A stretch of 64,000 bases of DNA. Origin: Candidatus Eremiobacterota bacterium (GTDB lineage: Bacteria; Vulcanimicrobiota; Vulcanimicrobiia; Vulcanimicrobiales; Vulcanimicrobiaceae). Under the pieces are notes generated by a model, which did no database searches, was not told the origin of the DNA, and worked only from the letters and a program-made list of their open reading frames with translations. Positions 35,885-44,358 of this stretch are shown one piece after another. The number at the start of each line of letters is the position of its first letter. The stretch's first letter is position 1. Location of the stretch: the NCBI GenBank assembly GCA_019235885.1, contig JAFAKB010000049.1:83674-147673 (forward strand). The letters run 5' to 3'. Made by a program: the position numbers and the translations under genes.

Positions 35885-36724
35885 GTAATAACATACCTGG
35901 CGCGAGAGCGCGAAGACTTCTGCGAGATGGAAGCCGGGCGGGGGCGGCTGCGCCGGGAAGTTCTCGTTCGGCCGCGGCGTGTGGCCGCGCGGGTACACGA
36001 ACGGCCACGGAAACGCGACCGTCTCCGTGTAGCCGTCGTCGTAGCGCACGCGGCACTGCCAGTAGATGTACGTGTAGTTCCCGCGCGTTTGCTCGTCCAG
36101 GTTGTCGCACAAACCGCCGCCGCCGAGAACGTCGGCCGGATAGCCGGTCGTGAGCGCTTTATAGCGCTTCATCGTCGATGCGGTTCCGGTGCCGGTCCCG
36201 CCCGTCTGCGGCGGCCCCTCGGCGATGGCGCGCTGCGCCGAAGCGATGGCCCCGCGAAACTGCGCGTCGAGCGATGCGAGCTGACTCGCGGAGTACGCAA
36301 CGTGCGCCGGGGCGGCGATCTGCCGCGGCTGGGGACTCGCATGCGGAACGGTGCGCGCAAGCTCGTGCGGCGCGATAGGGTGCGGCGGCGGTCGTCGCAC
36401 GGCGACGCTGCGCGGTGCCGTCGCCAGCCGTGGCACTGCGGGCGCGGCGCTGGGACGCGGCAGCGGCGTCGGCGTGGGCAGTGGGGCCGGAGTCGGCGGT
36501 GCCGGCGTGGGCGTCGGGACCGGCGTCGGAACGACGTGCTCGACGGTGATCCGCTGCGCGCCGGCGACCTCTTCCCGTGCCGTCTCCAAGCGCGGAAGCC
36601 GCGCCAAGATGCTACCGCCGAACGCGTGTAGGAGAACCGAGGCCGCCAGGGCGGCGAGCAGCCCGCGCCGGCGGCGGCCGGTACGGGCGGGGAAAAGCTG
36701 CAATCGAGGGCGGGGATCGGTCAC
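35810..36724 (-). CDS. TonB-like inner-membrane protein with proline-rich spacer
   Basis: 304 aa. A basic N-terminus is followed by one membrane helix (LLAALAASVLLHAFGGSILA, about 21-40). A Pro/Thr/Ala-rich spacer of about 60 residues (P-T-P repeats) then crosses the periplasm, which is the TonB layout. The C-terminal domain (about 190-304) has four Cys and aromatic residues and is not a standard TonB fold. It could energise the outer-membrane receptor at 57.5 kb, but that link is inference. Its 3' end was partly duplicated at 33.9 kb. Confidence 0.6.
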   Translation of the reverse strand: MTDPRPRLQLFPARTGRRRRGLLAALAASVLLHAFGGSILARLPRLETAREEVAGAQRITVEHVVPTPVPTPTPAPPTPAPLPTPTPLPRPSAAPAVPRLATAPRSVAVRRPPPHPIAPHELARTVPHASPQPRQIAAPAHVAYSASQLASLDAQFRGAIASAQRAIAEGPPQTGGTGTGTASTMKRYKALTTGYPADVLGGGGLCDNLDEQTRGNYTYIYWQCRVRYDDGYTETVAFPWPFVYPRGHTPRPNENFPAQPPPPGFHLAEVFALSRQVCYYFRDRCDAVLARERAAGAPDYGTPP

Positions 36725-36781
36725 GGAAACTCAGCCATCATCGGCGCCAACCCTCGGATGACCCGCAGAACGAGCGCAGCG

Positions 36782-37336
36782 TTACGGTTGGCTCTCGGTC
36801 CCGGCCGAGCCGGCATACCGGTAGACGAGCGTCCCCGGATCGTCCGCGTCAGCCGGCCACATCACGACGAAACCGCTCTTCTCGAGAATACGGCGCGACG
36901 CCGCGTTCGTGGCGCGCACCGTGGCGACGATCTCCGGAACGCCGAGCGCCTTTGCGGTGCTGGTGAGAACCGCGGCCAGCTCGCTGCCGTAGCCGCTTCC
37001 CCAGCACTCGGGTCGCAGCGCATAGCCGATCGCGATCGCTCCCGGTCGAGCGGACGGAAAGAAGCCCGCGAATCCGATGAACTGACCCTCCGGCGTTCGC
37101 ACGATGTAGTCGCCCGCACCGTGTTCATCCCAGTACGCGACCCGGCGCCGCGCGCGAGCTTCCGTCTCTTCGCGCGTGTACGTCTTGCCGAACAGCCACC
37201 GCTGCACCGTTTCATCCCGGTCGATCACCGCAAGCTCGTCCAAGTGCTCCATCGTGAAACGCTCGCACACGAGCCGCGCCGTCCGTAACACCGGCGGCGC
37301 AACGACGCGCACTACCTCGGTCGAGTCACCGTTCAC
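36782..37336 (-). CDS. GNAT acetyltransferase, RimJ/RimL type
   Basis: 184 aa from GTG 37336, which follows GGAGG by five bases; an upstream open frame to 37471 is not needed. Typical RimJ-like features: LRTARLVCERF at the start, IGFAGFFPSARPG, the acetyl-CoA loop PECWGSGYGSELAA (R/Q-x-x-G-x-G/A type) and A-S-R-R-I-L-E-K-SGF. It probably acetylates a protein N-terminus or an antibiotic-like amine. It diverges from the padR operon. Confidence 0.82.
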   Translation of the reverse strand: MNGDSTEVVRVVAPPVLRTARLVCERFTMEHLDELAVIDRDETVQRWLFGKTYTREETEARARRRVAYWDEHGAGDYIVRTPEGQFIGFAGFFPSARPGAIAIGYALRPECWGSGYGSELAAVLTSTAKALGVPEIVATVRATNAASRRILEKSGFVVMWPADADDPGTLVYRYAGSAGTESQP

Positions 37337-37391
37337 AGCACCCTCCGTTCCGGCTGTTTCCTTCCAGCCCCTTGAGGCCGCCACGTGAAGC

Positions 37392-37437
37392 TTGACGACC
37401 GCGAGAATGCCGTGTAGTATATCGCTAGGCGATATAC
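37392..37437 (+). promoter_or_regulatory. padR promoter with perfect palindromic operator
   Basis: TTGACG (37392-37397) and TAGTAT (37415-37420) are 17 bp apart, an excellent sigma-70 type promoter. GTATATCGC (37417-37425) and its exact reverse complement GCGATATAC (37429-37437) overlap the -10 box and the expected start site, 15 bp before the padR ATG. The position is right for autorepression by PadR. Confidence 0.7.
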
Positions 37438-37451
37438 CGTGAGACGATGTA

Positions 37452-37781
37452 ATGGCGAGTGATGACCCCATCCAGTTTCAGCCCGTGTTGTTGATCTTGA
37501 TAAGCCTTGCGGACAAGCCGAAGCATGGCTATGCGATCATGCAAGACGTTCGATCGCTGACGGGATGGGAGATGCGTCCCGGGACGCTGTACGGTGCGCT
37601 GGGGCGGATGGATCGCTCCGGATGGATCGAGGAAGCCCAGACGGCGGACTATCGCCGTCGTCCATACGCTTTGACGGCGGCCGGCCGTCAGGAGCTGCGC
37701 CACCAACTTGAGGTTCTCGAAACGCTGACGCGTGAAGCGGCGAAGCGCGTCAAGTCCAGACCGCTGCGGAGGAGAGCATAA
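37452..37781 (+). CDS. PadR-family transcriptional regulator
   Basis: 109 aa winged helix. The family pattern HGYAIMQDVRS...MRPGTLYGALGRMDRSGWIEE is visible at about 25-60, with RRRPYALTAAGRQEL forming the wing. It ends with the usual short helix. Its TAA overlaps the next ATG by 1 bp. The palindrome in its promoter suggests it represses itself and the VOC gene. Confidence 0.88.
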   Translation: MASDDPIQFQPVLLILISLADKPKHGYAIMQDVRSLTGWEMRPGTLYGALGRMDRSGWIEEAQTADYRRRPYALTAAGRQELRHQLEVLETLTREAAKRVKSRPLRRRA

Positions 37782-38158
37782 TGCAACACATTGCGTCGAA
37801 GCAGACCAGGTTCAACCACGCTTTCGTGACGATTCACGTTGCCGACATGCAACAGTCAATCGAGTTCTACGCGGTGGGGCTCGGCCTCAAGGTCAAGTCG
37901 CGCTATGGCGACGAGTTCGCGGTGATCGAGGGGCCGGGAATCATGATCGGCTTGCATCCTGCGACCGATGCGGCGCCCGCGGGAGCGGTATCGATCGGCT
38001 TCAGCGTCGACGACGTGGAAGAAGGGCGCGAGCAACTGCGGAGCCGGGGAATTGCGACCGAAGGCGACATTGTGGTCGACGCGCCGATGCGCTTCGTGTT
38101 CCTGAAAGATCCGGACGGCACGCAGCTCTACCTGGCCGAGCAAAGCGAATTTACGTAA
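37781..38158 (+). CDS. VOC-family (glyoxalase/bleomycin-resistance fold) protein
   Basis: 125 aa. The N-terminal NHAFVTIHVADMQQSIEFY and the C-terminal MRFVFLKDPDGTQLYLAEQ are the two halves of a VOC fold, with possible metal ligands H14 and E near 120. It is in one operon with padR, a common pairing in which the regulator senses a small molecule handled by the VOC protein. Substrate unknown. Confidence 0.8.
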   Translation: MQHIASKQTRFNHAFVTIHVADMQQSIEFYAVGLGLKVKSRYGDEFAVIEGPGIMIGLHPATDAAPAGAVSIGFSVDDVEEGREQLRSRGIATEGDIVVDAPMRFVFLKDPDGTQLYLAEQSEFT

Positions 38159-38228
38159 AATGCGAGTCGCATAGCGCACTCGTCCGGAACGCGTAAGCTG
38201 TTTGCCCAGAACTCCGCCAATACACACG

Positions 38229-38257
38229 AAGGGACCCAGCAGTTCGCTGAATCCCTT
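38229..38257 (-). terminator. hairpin downstream of tRNA-Asn copy 2
   Basis: A 12-pair stem read on the minus strand: AAGGGAUUCAGC pairs with GCUGGGUCCCUU (two U-G pairs), loop GAACU. It begins 9 bp after the tRNA. The tail is not a clean T-run. Confidence 0.6.
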
Positions 38258-38265
38258 AGTAAAAG

Positions 38266-38341
38266 TGGCTCCCGGAGTTGGACTCGAACCAACGACCCGC
38301 TGATTAACAGTCAGCTGCTCTACCGGCTGAGCTATCCGGGA
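38266..38341 (-). tRNA. tRNA-Asn (GTT), copy 2, with encoded CCA
   Basis: The same cloverleaf as the copy at 35.6 kb, with anticodon GTT and one base change (AGAGCAGCTG instead of AGAGCGGCTG). Here the 3' GCCA is encoded (complement of 38266-38269). The 5' flank GGACCNACTNGCCACG is also shared with copy 1, so the genes arose by duplication. Confidence 0.95.
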
Positions 38342-38514
38342 CCGACTCGCCACGATTCGCGGGGCCCGAGAGATTTCCCGCCGCGGGACGAGGACTCAGG
38401 TGGCCGGTCGTCCAATCGAGCGGCTACCATGCTTTCGTAGATTCCCCCGCGCCGGCTCCGGCGCGGACACGTGCAGCCTCCTCTCGCCCTCTCCGCACGC
38501 TTTGGGAATCCGTC

Positions 38515-39738
38515 ATGGCCACCGCAACCGCTCGCCCGGCGAGCGTCTTCTCGTCCTCTGCATTCAGCCGCTTCTACGCGGGTCAAGCGCTCAGCTTTCT
38601 GGGCGACGGCCTCCGCACGCTCGCGATCCCGCTGCTCGTGTTCCGGCTGACCGGCTCGGCGACGGCGATCGGCTGGACGTGGGCGCTCGAGCTCTTCCCG
38701 TACGCGTTCGTCAGCGTGATCGCCGGCTCGCTCGGCGACCGGGTCGACCGCCGCCGCCTCATGCTGGCGTGCGACGGCGTGCGCTTCGCCATCATGGCGC
38801 TTTTCGCGCTGCTCTTCGCGACCGGCCATCTGACGGTCTCGATGATCTACGGCGGCACGTTTCTGCTCGCGGTCGCCGGCGCGATGTTCCTCGGCGCGCA
38901 GACGCCTTCGCTGCCGTATCTCCTCGGAAAGGATCGGGTGAAGGGAGCGGTCGCCGCGCTCAACGCGACCGAACAAGCCGTCGGGCTGGTCGCGCCGCCG
39001 GTCGGCGGCGTGCTGTTCGCGCTGGTCGGCCCGTTGCCCGCGCTCGCGATCAACGCGGCCACCTACCTCACCTCGCAGCTCGCCGTCGCGTCGGTTGAGA
39101 CGTTCGGCCCGGACGTGCAGCGCGGGCTGCCCTCGCTGCGCGAGCTGGTGAGCGACATCGCGAGCGGCGCGCACTTTCTGTTCGCTGAGAAGGCGATGGC
39201 GATTCTCTCGTTCTCGAGCTGCTGGTTCAACTTCATCGGGTCGGTCGGTTTCGTCGCGCTGATCCCGTATTTCAAGCGTGAGTTCGCCGCGGGCGATCAG
39301 CTCGTCGGGATCGCGTTCGGCTGCTTGGCGGCCGGCGCGATGGTCGGCGCGTTCGTCGCCGGGCGCACGCACTGGCCGTTCGGCCCATCGGTGCTCGCGC
39401 TGTACTTCGTCGACGGGCTCACCTGGCTGCCGCTGCCGTATACGCACTCGCTGTGGACGGCGATCGCGCTGCTCACGTTCTCGAGCCTGTGCGCCGGGTA
39501 CGTGGTCACCTCGATCATCGCGTGGCGGCTGCGCGTCATCCCGGAAGAGATGGTCGGCCGGGTGTTCGGCGTCGTGCGGCTCGTCGTGCTGGCCGGCATC
39601 GTGCCGGGTTCGATCCTCAGCGGCTGGACCGCCGATCACCTCGGCGTGCGCACGACGATGCTGATCTCCGCGGTCGGCTTCATGGCGTACACGCTCGTCA
39701 TCGCGTTCTCGCGCACCGTGCGAGCCGAGCGGCGGTGA
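38515..39738 (+). CDS. MFS transporter (EntS/MFS-3 type exporter)
   Basis: 407 aa with about 12 membrane helices. FLGDGLRTLAIPLLVFRLTG and the loop GSLGDRVDRRRLML (GxxxDrxxrr type, about 77-90) are typical of the MFS-3 / EntS group of multidrug and siderophore exporters. The C-terminal half has the pattern EEMVGRVFG. Substrate unknown. A 172 bp gap separates it from tRNA-Asn. Confidence 0.85.
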   Translation: MATATARPASVFSSSAFSRFYAGQALSFLGDGLRTLAIPLLVFRLTGSATAIGWTWALELFPYAFVSVIAGSLGDRVDRRRLMLACDGVRFAIMALFALLFATGHLTVSMIYGGTFLLAVAGAMFLGAQTPSLPYLLGKDRVKGAVAALNATEQAVGLVAPPVGGVLFALVGPLPALAINAATYLTSQLAVASVETFGPDVQRGLPSLRELVSDIASGAHFLFAEKAMAILSFSSCWFNFIGSVGFVALIPYFKREFAAGDQLVGIAFGCLAAGAMVGAFVAGRTHWPFGPSVLALYFVDGLTWLPLPYTHSLWTAIALLTFSSLCAGYVVTSIIAWRLRVIPEEMVGRVFGVVRLVVLAGIVPGSILSGWTADHLGVRTTMLISAVGFMAYTLVIAFSRTVRAERR

Positions 39739-39751
39739 CCCTTCGACAAGC

Positions 39752-40468
39752 TCAGGGCGACCCGAACGTGATGTCGATCTCGTCGAACGACGTTGCGCTC
39801 GGGTGGGTCGTCGTCCCGCCGGGCGGCGTGTCGGCGGGGCGCAGCAGACGAATCGTCGGCATCCCCGCCGCGCGCGCCGCATCCAGCTCCGCATCGACGT
39901 CGCTCAGGAAAAGAATGTCGCCCGGCTCGAGGCCGATCGCCCGCGCGATCGCTTCGTACGAGCGCGCCTCGCGCTTCGGGCCGGTCGTAGTGTCGAAGTA
40001 GCCGCTGAAGAGCGCGCTCAGATCGCCCTGGTCGCTGTGCGCGAACAGCTCGCGCTGCGCTTCGACGGAGCCGGACGAATAGACGTACAGCTTCAGCCTT
40101 GCCGCATGCCAGCGGCGCAGGCCCGCGGCCGCGTCGGGGTAGACATGTCCCCGCAGGCCGGTCTGCGCGTAGCCTTCGGCCCAGATCAGACCCTGCAGCG
40201 TCTTGAGCGGCGTCGCCTTGCGATCTTCGGCGATCCAGGCGTGCAGGTGCGCGAGGACCGTCGCGTCGCTTACGTCCGCTTCTTCGCCCGCGAGCCGCGC
40301 CGCCTCGCGCATCGCCTGGGCCACGTGCGGATCTTCTCGATGCGCGGCGACGTAGGCGTCGAGATGCTCGTCGGCATACGGAAAGAGGACGTCGTGCACG
40401 AACGCGATCGTGCTCGTCGTCCCCTCGATGTCGACCAGCACCGCGCGGGCCGCGGCGCGCGCCGTCAA
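39752..40468 (-). CDS. mtnC: enolase-phosphatase E1 (methionine salvage)
   Basis: 238 aa HAD enzyme, TTG start next to the mtnD stop (a GTG at 40441 is also possible). It enolises and dephosphorylates 2,3-diketo-5-methylthiopentyl-1-phosphate. The nucleophile motif VDIEGTTST (12-20) is the MtnC form of the DxDGT box; YVYSSGSVEAQRELF and GDILFLSDVDAELDAA complete the HAD core. It is the last gene of the mtnB-mtnD-mtnC operon. Confidence 0.93.
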   Translation of the reverse strand: MTARAAARAVLVDIEGTTSTIAFVHDVLFPYADEHLDAYVAAHREDPHVAQAMREAARLAGEEADVSDATVLAHLHAWIAEDRKATPLKTLQGLIWAEGYAQTGLRGHVYPDAAAGLRRWHAARLKLYVYSSGSVEAQRELFAHSDQGDLSALFSGYFDTTTGPKREARSYEAIARAIGLEPGDILFLSDVDAELDAARAAGMPTIRLLRPADTPPGGTTTHPSATSFDEIDITFGSP

Positions 40469-40469
40469 G

Positions 40470-41027
40470 CTACTCGTACTTCGGGAAGCGCGAGGCGATG
40501 TCGTCGCCGGTGAAGTTCGCCACCCAACCGGACGGGTCGACGAACAGCCGGATCGCCGCGAACTCCGGCGCCGGCCCCATGTCGAACCAGTGCGTCGTGT
40601 TCGCCGGCACGCTCAGCAGATCGCCGCGCGTGCAGATCATCTGGTGGACCTTACCGCCGGTGCGCAGGTAGAACGAGGCGCTGCCCTCGACGAAGAACCG
40701 CACCTCGTCCTCGGTGTGGGTGTGCTCGTTCAAGAACTTCGCCCGCAGCTCGGGGACGTTCGGCGTGCTCGGCCCGACGCGGATCACGTCGACCGTCGTG
40801 TAGCCGTACTCGCGCTTGAGGCGCGCGACGTCGCCGGCGTACGCGGCCAGGATCGCGTCTTGGTCGGCGTCAGCGCTCAGCGGCACGTTCGCTTCCCACT
40901 GCTCGAAGAGGATGTCGTGCGCGCCGAGCAGCTTCGCGATCTCCGCGCGGTTCGTCGTATCGACGAGCGGCGTCGAGGGGTCGTTCTCGTCGTAGACGCG
41001 GAGCGTCGAGGTGAGCGTTGCGTTCAT
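40470..41027 (-). CDS. mtnD: acireductone dioxygenase
   Basis: 185 aa cupin. It oxidises acireductone to ketomethylthiobutyrate and formate (Fe form). Metal ligands are H102, H104, E108 in EHTHTEDEVRFFVEG and H146 in NTTHWFDMG. ATG start overlapping the mtnB stop by 4 bp, so translation is coupled. Length and motif order are standard. Confidence 0.94.
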   Translation of the reverse strand: MNATLTSTLRVYDENDPSTPLVDTTNRAEIAKLLGAHDILFEQWEANVPLSADADQDAILAAYAGDVARLKREYGYTTVDVIRVGPSTPNVPELRAKFLNEHTHTEDEVRFFVEGSASFYLRTGGKVHQMICTRGDLLSVPANTTHWFDMGPAPEFAAIRLFVDPSGWVANFTGDDIASRFPKYE

Positions 41028-41629
41028 CGCAGTCTCCGTTCTTCGAGGTGGCAGGTGAGCAGGAACTCCAGGGCTTCGACGTGGCGGCGCGCGTCGGCTG
41101 CCGTCGCGCCCCAGGCATAGGTTCCGTGGCCTTCGATGAGATAGCCGGGAATCGCCGCGTCGCGGCCGATGCGCGCTTCGACGGCGGCGGCGAGCGCCTC
41201 CGTGTCCTGATCGTTGCGGAAGACCGGGATCTCCACGGCACTCTCGTGCGTGCGCAGCCCGATCGCCTTGTGCATCTCGTAACCGTCGGTCCGCAGCACG
41301 CCCTCGCCCGCGGCGAGCCGCGAGAGGACGGTTCCGGCGACGGTGTGGACGTGGACGATCGCGCCGATTGAAGGATCGCCCCGATATCGCGCCAGGTGAA
41401 GCGGCGTCTCGGCCGAGAGGCCCGCCGGAACGGGTCCGGCGAGCGCGACCACGGCGACGTCGCCGGGGCCGATCGCGCCCTTGTCGAGCCCGCTACGGGT
41501 GACCGCGGCGTGCGCGGCGTCGATCCGGCACGAGAAGTTCCCCGACGTCGCGGGAACCCAGCCGCGCGCCGCCGCGAAGCGGCCGAGCGCGGCGATCTCT
41601 TCGACCACGCCGGGCGGCGCGGCAGACAA
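41024..41629 (-). CDS. mtnB: methylthioribulose-1-phosphate dehydratase
   Basis: 201 aa class II aldolase-fold enzyme; TTG 41629 was chosen because GAGGTGA lies upstream and homologs start near here (GTG 41641 is possible). Features: GWVPATSGNFSCRID, VHVHTVAGTVLSR with zinc His residues, and YLIEGHGTYAWG. First gene of the mtn operon. mtnA and the nucleosidase or kinase of the pathway are not in the window. Confidence 0.92.
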   Translation of the reverse strand: MSAAPPGVVEEIAALGRFAAARGWVPATSGNFSCRIDAAHAAVTRSGLDKGAIGPGDVAVVALAGPVPAGLSAETPLHLARYRGDPSIGAIVHVHTVAGTVLSRLAAGEGVLRTDGYEMHKAIGLRTHESAVEIPVFRNDQDTEALAAAVEARIGRDAAIPGYLIEGHGTYAWGATAADARRHVEALEFLLTCHLEERRLR

Positions 41630-41707
41630 AACGACCGTCACCTCATGCCGAACCAAAGGGCACGGCGGCCGGGTTGCAGGCTGGGTGAAGAACGGCGCCG
41701 GAGGCTG

Positions 41708-42472
41708 ATGCCCGACCTTGCGCACTTAGCGCTGTTCGTCGTCTTGGGCGCGCTGGTCGGCGCGCTCGGCGGCCTGTTCGGGATCGGCGGCGGGCTCATC
41801 GCAATCCCGCTGCTGGTCCTCTTCTTCGGCTTGGACGAGCAGCACGCGCAAGGGACCGCGCTGGTGATGGTCTCGCCGAACGTACTGATCGGGCTGCGGA
41901 ACTACGCGCAGCGCGGGAGCGTCGACCGCCGCGTCGCGCTGCTGCTGGCCGCGTGCGCGGTGCCGTTCACCTGGCTCGGGGCGCTCTACGCGACGCACGC
42001 GGGGCCGGGATTGCGGCTCGGCTTCGGCGCGTTCACCGGCGCGCTCGCGATCTATTTCGCCTTTCGCGCGCTGCGCGTGAAACGGGCCACGGCGCACGAA
42101 AAGCCGCCACCGCGGCTCGCTTGGGGCTGGACCGCGGTGGTCGGCGTCTTGGGCGGAATGCTCTCCGGCTTGTTCTCGGTCGGCGGGGCGGTGTTCGCCG
42201 TGCCGCTACTGGCACTGTGCTTCGGCTACGCGCAAACCGAAGCGCAGGGCCTTTCGCTCGCGCTCGTCGCGCCCGGAACGATCGTCGGCATCATCGCGTA
42301 TTCGCTGGCCGGCGACGTCGACTGGGGGATCGGGATCCCGCTCGCGCTCGGCGGTGTCTTCGCGGTGCGCTACGGCGTCTCGCTCGCGCACCGCTTGCCC
42401 GAGACGACGCTGCGGCTGCTCTTCTGCGCGATGCTCGCCGCAGCGTCGCTCGGGCTCTTTCTCAAGCGCTGA
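41708..42472 (+). CDS. TauE/SafE-family sulfite or organic-anion exporter
   Basis: 254 aa with about eight membrane helices in two halves, each with the family motif G-x-x-G-G-L-F-G-I-G-G-G / G-G-M-L-S-G-L-F-S-V-G-G-A. ATG 41708 follows GGAGG. It diverges from mtnB with a 78 bp gap, so it may export a sulfur compound formed in methionine salvage; this is context, not proof. Confidence 0.85.
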   Translation: MPDLAHLALFVVLGALVGALGGLFGIGGGLIAIPLLVLFFGLDEQHAQGTALVMVSPNVLIGLRNYAQRGSVDRRVALLLAACAVPFTWLGALYATHAGPGLRLGFGAFTGALAIYFAFRALRVKRATAHEKPPPRLAWGWTAVVGVLGGMLSGLFSVGGAVFAVPLLALCFGYAQTEAQGLSLALVAPGTIVGIIAYSLAGDVDWGIGIPLALGGVFAVRYGVSLAHRLPETTLRLLFCAMLAAASLGLFLKR

Positions 42473-42495
42473 GACGAGTCAGCGCCGGGCGCTCG

Positions 42496-42909
42496 TCAGC
42501 CGGGGATCTTGAACGTGTACGTGCGGGAACCCGCTTGGCGCAACGCGGAGTCGCGCGAGGAGTCGCTCTGCACGACCAGCACGTTCTTGAAGTTGTTGCG
42601 CGTCGGCGCGTACGCGACCTTGAAGTTGAGCCGCTGCACCGGCCCGTTCCAGCGCACCGTCAGCGTGTTGGCACCGCGCTGGACGACGCCGGTGATGTCG
42701 TCGTAGCCGACGGAGTCGAGGTGATCGACTTCCTGGCCGTCGACGTCGACGCGCGCCGCCCCCTGCGGTACCGCCTGCATGTTCTTGAGGATTGTGATCG
42801 GCCCGTTGGCATCGGTGCCGGTGTCGCCGGGTGTCTGCTGTGCGACCGCCGTCCCGCCCGCCAGCGCCGCAATGGCGGCCGCGGCCGTGAGCACTTTGAA
42901 CGTACGCAT
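42496..42909 (-). CDS. small secreted protein
   Basis: 137 aa from ATG 42909. Signal peptide MRTFKVLTAAAAIAALAGG with cleavage near AVA/QQ. The mature part is beta-rich with a repeated N-x-F-K / L-N-F-K pattern and ends YTFKIPG. No family recognised. It is divergent from the methyltransferase gene. Confidence 0.65.
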   Translation of the reverse strand: MRTFKVLTAAAAIAALAGGTAVAQQTPGDTGTDANGPITILKNMQAVPQGAARVDVDGQEVDHLDSVGYDDITGVVQRGANTLTVRWNGPVQRLNFKVAYAPTRNNFKNVLVVQSDSSRDSALRQAGSRTYTFKIPG

Positions 42910-43027
42910 ACGGTCGTTGTACCCGATCGGGGCCGATCGGTACCCCAGCCGGACCGCAAGCAGGCCCTCGCATCCGGCACCGCGCAATCTCTCGAACCAC
43001 TCGCCTTGCTTGCATACCGGGAGCACG

Positions 43028-44338
43028 ATGCAGACGCAGTCGCAAACGCAGACCACTGACGACGTGAAGACGAACGGCGCACCCGCGGCCGCCCAAGCTG
43101 TCGAGGGAACGGCCGCGCCTGCGCCGGTCGCAGCGCGGCCGCGCCCGCTCGCCGCGCGCAAGATCGCCGAGCTGATCGAGCGCGCGGTCGCGCGCAGCGG
43201 GATCTCGTGCGCCGTGCAGCTCGCGTCGGGCGACTACCTGCGCTTCGGCACCGGTGAGCCGCAGTTCACGATCCGCTTCCACAGCGACAAGCCGCTGCTC
43301 GGCTCGATGAGCGAGTACGCGCTCGGCACGGCGTACATCAACGGCGAGTTCGACATCGAGGGCGACATGTGGGCGGTGCAGGAAGTCCGCAGCCTGCTCG
43401 AGCCGCGCGGGAACGCGCGGATCGCGCTGAGCTTCCTGTGGGAGCTGTTCGCGATGCCGGCGACGTGGGTGAACAAACGCGCGGTCGACCAGCACTACAC
43501 GCGCGGGGACGACTTCTACCTCTCGTACCTCGACGAGCGCTATCACTTCTACTCGCACTGCCTGTTCAAGAGCGACGACGAGACGCTCGAAGAGGCGGCC
43601 GAGAACAAGCACCAGACGATGTGGCGGACGCTGCGGCTGGAGCCGGGGCAGAAGCTGCTCGACATCGGCGGCGGTTGGGGAACCGTGCACGCGTTCTGCG
43701 GGCCGCGCGGCGTCGCGGTCACCTCGCTGACCCTGGCCGAGGACTCGGAGAAGTACATCAGAGCGCTCGACGAGCGGCTCGGGCTCGACAAGTGCTCGGT
43801 GCAGCTCCAAGACTTTCTGACCTACGAGCCGCCGCAGCAGTTCGACGCGATCGTGATCTACGGCGTGATCGAGCACATCCCGAACTATCGCCGCTTCGCC
43901 GAGCGCGTCTGGGAGTGCCTCAAGCCCGGCGGCCGGATCTACATCGACGCCTCCGCGTCGATCGAGAAGTACCAGCGCAGCGACTTCATCAGCGCATACA
44001 TCTGGTCGGGCGCGCACTCGTTCCTGTGCCTGCAGGACATCACGCAGGAACTGCTCTTTCACGGCCTCGACATCATCGAGACGGTGAACGAGACGCACGA
44101 CTACTCCCTCACGATGCGCCACTGGGCGCAGAACCTGGAAGCGAAGAAAGACTTCATCGTCTCGAAGTGGGGCGAGCGCACGTACAGGCTCTGGCGCATC
44201 TACCTCTGGACCGGGAGCTACGGCTTCCACGTCGACTCGATTCAGGCGTACCACATCGTGGCGGAGAAACGGGCCGACCGCGGACCGCGCCCCGGGCTGC
44301 GCAAGCGCGTCGGCCAGTTCCTGCGCAGCTTCAAGTAA
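43028..44338 (+). CDS. cyclopropane-fatty-acyl-phospholipid synthase-family methyltransferase
   Basis: 436 aa from ATG 43028. It transfers a methylene or methyl group from SAM to membrane lipids. An N-terminal Gln/Thr/Ala-rich tail (1-35) precedes the lipid-binding domain. SAM-binding motif LLDIGGGWGTVHAF is followed by VTSLTLAEDSEKYI, VIYGVIEHIPNYRRF and LKPGGRIYIDASAS. The closing part (YIWSGAHSFL, WRIYLWTGSYGF) is CFA-like. Cyclopropane versus methyl-branch product cannot be told apart. Confidence 0.84.
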   Translation: MQTQSQTQTTDDVKTNGAPAAAQAVEGTAAPAPVAARPRPLAARKIAELIERAVARSGISCAVQLASGDYLRFGTGEPQFTIRFHSDKPLLGSMSEYALGTAYINGEFDIEGDMWAVQEVRSLLEPRGNARIALSFLWELFAMPATWVNKRAVDQHYTRGDDFYLSYLDERYHFYSHCLFKSDDETLEEAAENKHQTMWRTLRLEPGQKLLDIGGGWGTVHAFCGPRGVAVTSLTLAEDSEKYIRALDERLGLDKCSVQLQDFLTYEPPQQFDAIVIYGVIEHIPNYRRFAERVWECLKPGGRIYIDASASIEKYQRSDFISAYIWSGAHSFLCLQDITQELLFHGLDIIETVNETHDYSLTMRHWAQNLEAKKDFIVSKWGERTYRLWRIYLWTGSYGFHVDSIQAYHIVAEKRADRGPRPGLRKRVGQFLRSFK

Positions 44339-44358
44339 GCGCGCGGCAAATCTCAGCA

